From Pandoraea thiooxydans (GTDB lineage: Bacteria > Pseudomonadota > Gammaproteobacteria > Burkholderiales > Burkholderiaceae), in contig NZ_CP014839.1 in assembly GCF_001931675.1 (NCBI RefSeq), positions 682,001 to 746,000 on the forward strand: DNA of 64,000 nucleotides, read 5' to 3'. The notes beneath the pieces are model-generated. The model had not been told where the DNA came from and made no database searches. It was given only the letters and a program-made list of their open reading frames with translations. Made by a program: the position numbers and the translations under genes. Shown piece by piece: positions 57,745-64,000 of this stretch (positions are counted from its first letter, which is position 1; each line of letters starts with the position of its first letter).

Positions 57745-58521
57745 ATGAGCGATTTGTACGATGCCAAGCAAAGCACGCGGGGCGATCCAGCTCTCATCCG
57801 CTTGCTGGAGGAGTGCGCCTTCAATGCCTGGCCGGCCCGGCAGACGGTATTTTTCGACGGCTGGCTACTGCGGCTTGGCGCCGGCTACACCAAGCGCGCC
57901 AATTCGGCCAATGCCTGGTGTACGACCGGCTCCATGGCTGACGTCATCGGTGCGGCCGAGACGTTCTACGAGCGGCATGCGTTGCCGCCGGTTTTTCGTC
58001 TGTCGCCGCTGGCCGGCGAGGAGGCCGACGCCGCGCTGGCCGCCGCCGGCTATCGCCAGATCGACCCGACGCTGGTGATGACGGCACCGCTGGCGCACGA
58101 CACCCGATCCGACCCCACCGTGACGCTACAGCCCGAAGCGGATGCCGCCTGGTGCGCCGGTTTTGCGCGGGCCAATGCGATAGCGCCCGCGATGCGGGCT
58201 ACCCATGACGAGATGCTGGCGGCGATTGCCATGCCGAAAGTGTTCGCCGCGCTGTGGCAGGATGGCGCTCCGATTGCCTACGGGCTGGCCGTGGCCGAGC
58301 GTGGCTGGGTGGGGCTGTTCGACATCCTGGTCGTGCCCGAAGCGCGCGGCCGCGGCGTCGGGCGCCGGATCGCCGCCGCCTTGCTGGATTGGGGGCGGCG
58401 CCAGGGCGCCAGGCAGGCCTATCTGCAGGTGGTCGCCGCCAACACGCCGGCATTCAAGCTCTATCAGCGGCTCGGGTTTCATCACGCATACGATTATCAC
58501 TATCGCGTAAGGGCAACATAA
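57745..58521 (+). CDS. GNAT-family N-acetyltransferase
   Basis: A 258-residue protein with a C-terminal GNAT domain (about residues 125-255). The acetyl-CoA-binding motif VVPEARGRGVGRRIAAALLDWGRRQGA lies near 195-221, followed by LQVVAANTPAFKLYQRLGFHHAYDYHYRV. The N-terminal half (EECAFNAWPARQTVFFDGWLLRLGAGYTKRANSAN) is a degenerate GNAT-like module seen in YwnH/PhnO-like double-domain proteins. The substrate is unknown. Ribosome binding is weak. A MarR-GNAT fusion gene follows 63 bases later. Confidence 0.9.
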   Translation: MSDLYDAKQSTRGDPALIRLLEECAFNAWPARQTVFFDGWLLRLGAGYTKRANSANAWCTTGSMADVIGAAETFYERHALPPVFRLSPLAGEEADAALAAAGYRQIDPTLVMTAPLAHDTRSDPTVTLQPEADAAWCAGFARANAIAPAMRATHDEMLAAIAMPKVFAALWQDGAPIAYGLAVAERGWVGLFDILVVPEARGRGVGRRIAAALLDWGRRQGARQAYLQVVAANTPAFKLYQRLGFHHAYDYHYRVRAT

Positions 58522-58584
58522 GGGGCTTGATTTAGTTGCTTTTGGCAAATAAACTTTTGCTTAAGGCAACTTAAGGAGGCGCCC

Positions 58585-59514
58585 ATGTCTGTGTCATCCG
58601 ACGATCGACTCAAGGAGCGGGCCGAAACCGTCCGCCATTTCAATCGTTTCTACACGCGCCAGATCGGTGTTCTCCACGAGCATTTGCTCGAGAGTGAGTT
58701 CTCGCTCACCGAGGTGCGTATCTTGTACGAGCTGGCCCATCGGCCGGGGCTGACCAGCGCCGACCTGTGCCGTGAGCTCGGTCTGAACGCCGGCTATCTG
58801 AGCCGGGTCATCAGCGGCTTCGAGAAGCGCGGTCTGCTCGAGAAGACACGTTCGGAGGCCGACGCTCGCGTTGCGCAATTGCAACTCACCGATGCCGGGC
58901 GGTCCACCTTCGAGCCGCTGAATCTGGCCTCGCGCCATGAGGTGATGACCATGCTCGGGCGCCTGTCGCTGCCGGAGCAACAGCAACTGATCGACGCGAT
59001 GCGGCAAATCGAGACCTTGCTCGGCGAACGCGAGCCGAGCTACATATTGCGCGATCCGCGCCCCGGCGACATGGGCTGGATCGTTCACCGGCACGGTGCT
59101 CTGTACGCGCAGGAATATGGCTGGAATGCGGAGTTCGAGGCGCTGGTGGCGGAGATCGTCGCGCAATTCGTGCGCGAGTTCGACGCGCGCGCCGAGCACT
59201 GCTGGGTCGCCGAGAAGGATGGCCAGGTGGTCGGCTCGGTGTTCGTGGTCCGGCAGGACGAGCACACCGCCAAGTTGCGCCTGCTCTACGTTGAACCGAG
59301 CGCTCGCGGGCTGGGCATCGGCAAGCGGCTGGTGGAACAATGCCTGGATTTTGCCAGGCTTGCCGGTTATCGCAAGATGGTGCTGTGGACCAACAGCGTG
59401 CTCAGCGAAGCGCGCCATATCTACGAAAAGGCCGGTTTCGCCATGGTCGAAGCGCAGCCGCATCATAGTTTCGGCAAGGATCTGGTTGGCGAAATCTGGG
59501 CGCGCGAGCTGTGA
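58585..59514 (+). CDS. MarR-GNAT fusion: bifunctional regulator/N-acetyltransferase
   Basis: A 309-residue two-domain protein. The N-terminal MarR winged helix (about residues 10-145) contains LAHRPGLTSADLCRELGLNAGYLSRVISGFEKRGLLEKTRSEADARVAQLQLTDAG. The C-terminal GNAT domain (about 150-305) contains the acetyl-CoA motif YVEPSARGLGIGKRLVEQCLDFARLAGYRKMVLWTNSVL. Such fusions are a known family; the target of acetylation is unknown. AAGGAGG precedes the ATG. The EamA exporter gene starts inside its stop codon (GTGA), suggesting regulated detoxification plus export. Confidence 0.92.
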   Translation: MSVSSDDRLKERAETVRHFNRFYTRQIGVLHEHLLESEFSLTEVRILYELAHRPGLTSADLCRELGLNAGYLSRVISGFEKRGLLEKTRSEADARVAQLQLTDAGRSTFEPLNLASRHEVMTMLGRLSLPEQQQLIDAMRQIETLLGEREPSYILRDPRPGDMGWIVHRHGALYAQEYGWNAEFEALVAEIVAQFVREFDARAEHCWVAEKDGQVVGSVFVVRQDEHTAKLRLLYVEPSARGLGIGKRLVEQCLDFARLAGYRKMVLWTNSVLSEARHIYEKAGFAMVEAQPHHSFGKDLVGEIWAREL

Positions 59515-60437
59515 ACGACACCTCTTCGGCCACCGCAGCGGCCGCTCTCACGGGGATGCTGGTGGGGGCGGCGATGGTCGCCACGCGCACCGTGGCGCAC
59601 GATGTCGCGCCGGTCACACTGGCGTTTCTGCGGTATCTGATCGGGCTGGGCATACTGGCGTTGCCGGTGCTTCATGCGAGCCGATCGCGGCGCAGAGTTC
59701 AGTTTGCTGCGAAAGATATCGGGGCGATTGCCGGACTCGGCGTGCTGCAGTTCGCCCTGCTGATCGTACTGCTCAACTATGCGCTGCAGACCTTGCCCGC
59801 CGCCACGTGCGCGTTGATCTTCTCGACCATGCCGCTGGTGACGATGTGCTTGGCGATCGCGCTGGGCCACGAGATTTTCAGCCTGGGGCGGGCGATCGGC
59901 TTGCTGTTGGCGATGTCGGGGGTGGCACTGCTGCTCGGTTTCCCCGCGCCGCATTTCGGTGCTGACAGCCCTGGCAGCGCGAGCCATTGGGTCGCGCTTG
60001 CCGCCCTGGTGGGAGCCACCGTGACGGGCGCGGCCTGCAGCCTGCTTTACCGGCCGTACCTGCAACGCTACGCGGCCTTGCCGACCAGTGCATTGGCGAT
60101 GCTCGCCGCCGTGCTGTTCCTGCTGGCTTTATGTGTGGCCACAGGACAATCGCTATTGCCGCCGCTCACGGCTTTTCAATGGGGCAACGTCGGTTTCATC
60201 GGCCTGTCGAGCGGTATTGGCTACTTTTGCTGGCTGTGGGCGCTGGGCAAGCTCGATGCCAGCCGCGTGGTCGCATTTCAGGCGCTGGGGCCCGTTACTG
60301 CCGCGGCTATCCAGCTCGTGCTGGCCCGCCAGTGGCCATCATGGTCGTTGTGCCTGTCGATCGCGCTGGTGGCGACCGGCCTGAACATTGCCCTGCGCGA
60401 GCGGCGCGCGCGCCGCGCGGCGCCGGGCCTGGGGTAG
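59511..60437 (+). CDS. EamA/DMT-family transporter
   Basis: A 308-residue, ten-helix inner-membrane exporter with two EamA repeats (about 10-145 and 160-300). It starts at a GTG overlapping the stop of the MarR-GNAT gene (GTGA), so translation is coupled and the exporter probably handles a compound sensed or modified by that protein. The motif ALGKLDASRVVAFQALGPVTAA in the second repeat is typical of the family. The substrate is unknown. Confidence 0.87.
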   Translation: MNDTSSATAAAALTGMLVGAAMVATRTVAHDVAPVTLAFLRYLIGLGILALPVLHASRSRRRVQFAAKDIGAIAGLGVLQFALLIVLLNYALQTLPAATCALIFSTMPLVTMCLAIALGHEIFSLGRAIGLLLAMSGVALLLGFPAPHFGADSPGSASHWVALAALVGATVTGAACSLLYRPYLQRYAALPTSALAMLAAVLFLLALCVATGQSLLPPLTAFQWGNVGFIGLSSGIGYFCWLWALGKLDASRVVAFQALGPVTAAAIQLVLARQWPSWSLCLSIALVATGLNIALRERRARRAAPGLG

Positions 60438-60488
60438 GCATCGCACGTTGGCGATGCGCTCAAAACGAAGCCGGGCCAGCTATCTCGA

Positions 60489-61454
60489 TCAGGCCTGCTG
60501 CAGGCAATGCAGGGATTTCAGTGTGCTGGACACGGCGTCGTCCCAATCGGTATGCGGCTCTTCGCCCAGCATTTGCACGAGCGCCGCATTGTCCATGCGC
60601 AGTGGCTGTTGCCACAGGTAGCGCATCTCGCGTACTTCGCGCAGCAGCGTCGAGAATGGCGCCAGCAGCGGTAACAGCCACCATGCAAAGGCGCGCACCC
60701 TTAGATCGGCCCGGCCGGATGCGCGGCGCACCGCGTCGATCATGGTCTTGCCGTCGGCGTCCCAGTGGCCGCGCATGTGATAGACCGCGAAAGCGGGCAG
60801 GCGCGCGTCCTGCTCGATCAGCCGGAGCATGGTTTCGGCCACGTCCGGCACATAGGCCCATTGGTGACCGATGCCCGCCTGGCCGGGGTAGGTCACGGCG
60901 CGCAGCGGCTTGCCGGGCTTGACGAGGCCGCCGGCAAACCAGTTGCTGGCCGCGCCCGGACCGAAAAAATCGCCGGCGCGTACCACCAGGGCCCGCACGC
61001 CGTCGGCCGCGGCGACGCGCAGGCGCTGCTCGAGTTCGGCGCGGATCGCCCCCTTGCGGGTGCGCGGTCGCTGCGGCGAGGTCTCCGACAGAATGGGAAA
61101 AGCGTCCGGGCCGAAGTTGTAGACGGTGCCCGGCAGCACGATGCGCGCTCCGCTGGCGCGGGCCGCGGCGATGCTGTTGTCGATCATCGGCAGGACCAGC
61201 TTGTCCCAATCGCGGTAGCCGGGCGGATTGACCGCATGCACGATCAGCGCCGCGCCCTCGGCGGCGGCCAAGACGTCGGCGCGCCGCATGGCGTCGCCTT
61301 GCCGCCACTCGAAGCGCGCATCACGCCGCGCCAGCGCATCGGGCCGGCGGTGCAGGGCCCGCACCTGCCAGCCCCGCGCCGCCAGCGCGCGAGCCACCTC
61401 GCCGCCGATGCCGCCGGTGGCGCCCAGTACCAATGCGATTCGTTGCTGCGTCAT
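60489..61454 (-). CDS. NAD(P)-dependent epimerase/dehydratase-like protein
   Basis: A 321-residue extended-SDR protein. The cofactor motif VLGATGGIGGEVARAL is near residues 9-24. The central region has LPGTVYNFGPD, where the classical YxxxK is not obvious, and AGDFFGPGAASNWF. It resembles NmrA/epimerase-like enzymes of unknown substrate. The start at 61454 (MTQQRIAL) has AGGAG six bases upstream. It is divergent from a LysR gene, and a perfect palindrome lies between them, so LysR control is likely. Confidence 0.87.
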   Translation of the reverse strand: MTQQRIALVLGATGGIGGEVARALAARGWQVRALHRRPDALARRDARFEWRQGDAMRRADVLAAAEGAALIVHAVNPPGYRDWDKLVLPMIDNSIAAARASGARIVLPGTVYNFGPDAFPILSETSPQRPRTRKGAIRAELEQRLRVAAADGVRALVVRAGDFFGPGAASNWFAGGLVKPGKPLRAVTYPGQAGIGHQWAYVPDVAETMLRLIEQDARLPAFAVYHMRGHWDADGKTMIDAVRRASGRADLRVRAFAWWLLPLLAPFSTLLREVREMRYLWQQPLRMDNAALVQMLGEEPHTDWDDAVSSTLKSLHCLQQA

Positions 61455-61511
61455 GAGGATCTCCTGAAGTTCCATGCCGAGCATTCTTGCGCGAATTCTG
61501 ATTAAATGAAA

Positions 61512-61531
61512 TTATCTATACCGATAGATAA
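61512..61531. promoter_or_regulatory. LysR-type operator palindrome
   Basis: TTATCTAT (61512-61519) and ATAGATAA (61524-61531) are perfect 8-bp arms around ACCG. They are centred in the 92-base spacer between the divergent epimerase-like gene and the LysR gene. Confidence 0.65.
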
Positions 61532-61546
61532 GCTATACATATTTGT

Positions 61547-62455
61547 ATGACAGAAAATGAACCGAACTGGACCTTTTACCGCACGCTGCTCGGGGTTTTC
61601 CGCGCCGGATCGCTTTCCGGCGCGGCCCGCTCGCTGGGCTTGACGCAGCCCACCGTCGGGCGCCATCTGGATGCGCTCGAGCAGGCGCTGGGCTTTGCGC
61701 TATTCGTGCGTACCCAGCAGGGCTTAAGTCCGACCGAGGCGGCGCTCGCGCTGCGGCCCTATGCCGAGGCGCTCGAATCGACCAGTGCCGCGTTGTTGCG
61801 CGCCGCCTCCGGCCAGGGCGAGGGCGGCGGCGTGCGCGGCACGGTGCGCATTACGGCCAGCGAGGTGATCAGTGCCGAGGTGCTGCCGTCGATCCTGACG
61901 GCGTTGCACGACCGGCATTCCGATCTGTCGATCGAGCTGGCGCCGTCGAACCGTCTCGAGGACCTGCTGCGACGCGAGGCCGATATCGCAGTGCGGATGC
62001 AGCGGCCAAGCCAGGAAGCATTGGTGGCCCGGCACATCGGGCCGATCGAGCTGGGTTTGTATGGGCATCGACGCTATCTGGCGCGGCACGGCACGCCCAC
62101 CGGTGTCGCGGCGCTGGGCGCGCATGCATTGATTGGCTACGATAAAGAGACGCCGTTCCTGCGCGGGATGAGGGCACGCTTGCCGGCCCTCAAGGATGTC
62201 CGTTTCGCGCTGCGCACCGACAGTGACCTGAGCGCGCTGGCGGCGTTGCGCGCCGGTTTTGGTCTCGGCTTTTGCCAGGTCGGGCTGGCACGCGGCAATG
62301 CCGACCTGATCCGCCTGTTCCCGAAACAGATCGCGCCGCGGCTCGACGTCTGGCTGGCGATGCACGAGGATCTGCGCGACAGTCCGGGCTGCCGCGCCAC
62401 GTTCGCGGCGCTCGCCGAGGGCCTCACGAGCTACGTGACGAGCGGCCGGGGCTGA
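61547..62455 (+). CDS. LysR-family transcriptional regulator
   Basis: A 302-residue LysR protein. The winged helix (about residues 8-66) includes FYRTLLGVFRAGSLSGAARSLGLTQPTVGRHLDALEQALG, the variant found in the AaeR/DsdC-like branch that begins with an aromatic-rich helix. The effector domain follows. It most likely regulates the divergent epimerase-like gene and itself through the palindrome at 61512-61531. The inducer is unknown. Confidence 0.92.
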   Translation: MTENEPNWTFYRTLLGVFRAGSLSGAARSLGLTQPTVGRHLDALEQALGFALFVRTQQGLSPTEAALALRPYAEALESTSAALLRAASGQGEGGGVRGTVRITASEVISAEVLPSILTALHDRHSDLSIELAPSNRLEDLLRREADIAVRMQRPSQEALVARHIGPIELGLYGHRRYLARHGTPTGVAALGAHALIGYDKETPFLRGMRARLPALKDVRFALRTDSDLSALAALRAGFGLGFCQVGLARGNADLIRLFPKQIAPRLDVWLAMHEDLRDSPGCRATFAALAEGLTSYVTSGRG

Positions 62456-62551
62456 ACCGGGCGGGGCCTGCACGCTCGGGCATCCGACGGTATCATGGCG
62501 ACGGGCCATGAATCCTCTCTTGCTGTTACCCCCTCGCTCAAGGAACCGATC

Positions 62552-63547
62552 ATGCAATATCGTAAATTCGGCGGCACCGGTCTGACCGTGTCGCGCCTGT
62601 GCCTCGGCACGATGACATTTGGTCTGCAGACCGAAGAAGCCGCTTCGCACGCGATTCTCGACAAGGCCGCCGATGCCGGCGTCAATTTCATCGACACCGC
62701 CGACGTCTATCCGCTCGGCGGCACCGAGCAGCTCGCCGGGCGCACCGAGGAAATCGTCGGCAAATGGCTCAAGGGCAAGCGCGAGCGCTTCATTCTCGCG
62801 ACCAAGGCGGTCGGCAAGGTCGGCCCCTCGCTGTGGGACCAAGGGGCCTCGCGCAAGCACCTGCTCGATGCGATCGATGTTTCGCTGCGCCGGCTCGGCA
62901 CCGACTATGTCGATCTGTATCAACTGCATGCCGACGATGCGCAGACGCCGCTCGACGAGACGCTCGAAGCGCTCGACACGATCGTGCGGCAAGGCAAGGC
63001 GCGCTATATCGGCGTATCGAATTTTCTCGCCTATCGGCTGGCGCGCGCGCTGGGCCGCGCCGACGTATTGCGCGTGGCGCGCTTCGTATCCGTGCAGCCG
63101 CGCTACAACCTGCTGTTTCGCCAGATCGAGCGCGAACTGCTGCCGCTCGCGCAGGAGGAGCAGCTTGCCGTGATTCCGTACAACCCGCTCGCTGGCGGTC
63201 TTCTCACCGGCAAGCACCGGCACGACGTGACGCCGACCGAAGGGCGCTTCACGGCGACCGTCGGCAAGGCCGGCGAAATGTACACGCAGCGCTACTGGCA
63301 CGAACGCGAGTTCCACACTATCGAAAAGCTCAAGGAGATTGCCGCGCAAACGGGCAAGCCGCTGACTCAGACCGCGCTGGCCTGGGTGCTGGCCAACCCG
63401 ACGGTTACCTCGGCGATCATCGGCGCGAGCCGCGCCGAACAATTGACCGACACGCTGGGCGCGGCGGACCTGACGCTCGACGCCGATCTGAAGGCGAAGC
63501 TCGATGAAGTATCGATGGAATATCGCTGGGGCGACGCGGCGCGCTAG
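62552..63547 (+). CDS. Aldo/keto reductase
   Basis: A 331-residue NADPH-dependent AKR. The catalytic Asp and Tyr are in [19 protein letters not shown], Lys in [10 protein letters not shown] and His in [11 protein letters not shown]. The cofactor segment [19 protein letters not shown] closes the barrel. It is closest to the Tas/YajO-like or potassium-channel beta-subunit-like group; the substrate is not known. AAGGA precedes the ATG at 62552. Its stop overlaps the stop of the convergent arfB gene in a shared CTAG. Confidence 0.92.
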   Translation: MQYRKFGGTGLTVSRLCLGTMTFGLQTEEAASHAILDKAADAGVNFIDTADVYPLGGTEQLAGRTEEIVGKWLKGKRERFILATKAVGKVGPSLWDQGASRKHLLDAIDVSLRRLGTDYVDLYQLHADDAQTPLDETLEALDTIVRQGKARYIGVSNFLAYRLARALGRADVLRVARFVSVQPRYNLLFRQIERELLPLAQEEQLAVIPYNPLAGGLLTGKHRHDVTPTEGRFTATVGKAGEMYTQRYWHEREFHTIEKLKEIAAQTGKPLTQTALAWVLANPTVTSAIIGASRAEQLTDTLGAADLTLDADLKAKLDEVSMEYRWGDAAR

Positions 63548-63948
63548 TCGGCTATTTTCCCGCGCAGCGCTTTGACCTGGCCGCGCTGGCGCTTGCCCTC
63601 GAGCCGGCGGATTTTCGAGCCGAGCGTGGGGCGTGTAGGTCGGCGCCGGCGCGGCGGCGTCGCCACTTCCTGCACCAGCTCGTGCAGGCGCCGCACCGCG
63701 TCCTGGCGGTTCAACTCCTGGCTGCGATGCTGTTGCGCCTTGATGATCACCACGCCGTCGCGGGTAATGCGCTGGTCCGAGAGCCGCAGGAGCCGATCCT
63801 TGATCGGCTCGGGCAGCGACGAGGCGCGAATATCGAAGCGCAGGTGCACGGCGCTCGAGACCTTGTTCACATTTTGGCCCCCCGCGCCTTGCGCGCGGAT
63901 TGCGGTGATCTCGATTTCGTGGGCGGGAATCGTAATGGGTGTCAACAT
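63544..63948 (-). CDS. arfB: Alternative ribosome-rescue factor / peptidyl-tRNA hydrolase ArfB (YaeJ)
   Basis: A 134-residue release-factor-like protein that frees stalled ribosomes lacking a stop codon. The catalytic GGQ motif is in [23 protein letters not shown] (about residues 18-40). The C-terminal tail ([32 protein letters not shown]) is strongly basic; in ArfB this tail inserts into the empty mRNA channel. Length matches E. coli YaeJ (140). No other domain is present, so it is not a full release factor. Confidence 0.95.
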   Translation of the reverse strand: MLTPITIPAHEIEITAIRAQGAGGQNVNKVSSAVHLRFDIRASSLPEPIKDRLLRLSDQRITRDGVVIIKAQQHRSQELNRQDAVRRLHELVQEVATPPRRRRPTRPTLGSKIRRLEGKRQRGQVKALRGKIAD

Positions 63949-64000
63949 GGCCCTAGCATAGCAATTTTGCCGGGCGCCGTTGCGCTTGGCGCGCCTTCGC

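Noticed and set aside
61724-63442. 572-codon minus-strand open frame
   Set aside because: Antisense to the LysR and aldo/keto reductase genes; no domain content.

Overview
The window is a high-GC chromosomal segment from a betaproteobacterium, most likely a member of the Burkholderiaceae (Burkholderia, Paraburkholderia or Pandoraea neighbourhood). The pointers are a Burkholderia-type trimeric porin, a BCAM0308-family gene next to a stress-type FtsH, dodecin and a B12-dependent ribonucleotide reductase, many LysR regulators and EamA exporters, and a single IS256-family element. No prophage, rRNA operon, replication origin or CRISPR array was seen. Genus and species cannot be fixed from the sequence alone.

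Layout. Positions 1-9.1 kb: end of a lactate permease gene, an EamA exporter, uracil phosphoribosyltransferase, an SDR with an atypical active site, a quinone reductase, a YkvA-like membrane protein, a class I amidotransferase-type hydrolase, a porin, a candidate small RNA and a second EamA exporter. Positions 9.2-22 kb: two LysR regulators, a sigma-54 activator without a sensor domain, an IS256 element with intact ends and 8-bp target duplications, a tiny secreted cysteine-rich protein, and a divergent catabolic-looking cluster. One arm of that cluster is TRAP binding protein, fused TRAP permease and SDR; the other is thiolase, acyl-CoA ligase and two PPC/DUF296 proteins. Both arms carry sigma-54 -24/-12 promoters facing away from a shared block of inverted repeats.

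Positions 22-38.6 kb: an AlaC-like aminotransferase, a PrlF-YhaV toxin-antitoxin pair with a visible operator/promoter, an SMR efflux gene, tRNA-Arg(TCT), an altronate/galactarate dehydratase with its GntR regulator and operator, an aldo/keto reductase, an Asp/Glu racemase, a six-gene peptide ABC transporter/M20 hydrolase operon with a LysR gene beside it, and a LuxR solo. Positions 38.8-45.6 kb form a low-oxygen or stress island: BCAM0308-family protein, phosphoribosyltransferase, dodecin, PPOx protein, FtsH-like protease, class II ribonucleotide reductase and a lipoprotein. FNR/Anr-type boxes lie in front of its transcription units, including a divergent pair between ftsH and the reductase.

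Positions 45.6-64 kb: MFS exporters, a bifunctional Ada protein, a KefF-KefC potassium efflux pair, a TRIC-like channel, a 2OG-Fe(II) oxygenase, leuA preceded by a leucine-rich leader peptide, a GNAT protein, a MarR-GNAT fusion, an EamA exporter, a LysR/NAD-epimerase divergent pair, an aldo/keto reductase and arfB. The strongest regulatory observations are the leuA leader, whose Leu codons can pair with the leuA Shine-Dalgarno; the divergent sigma-54 hub at 17.9-18.2 kb; and the divergent FNR-type promoters at 43.1-43.25 kb.
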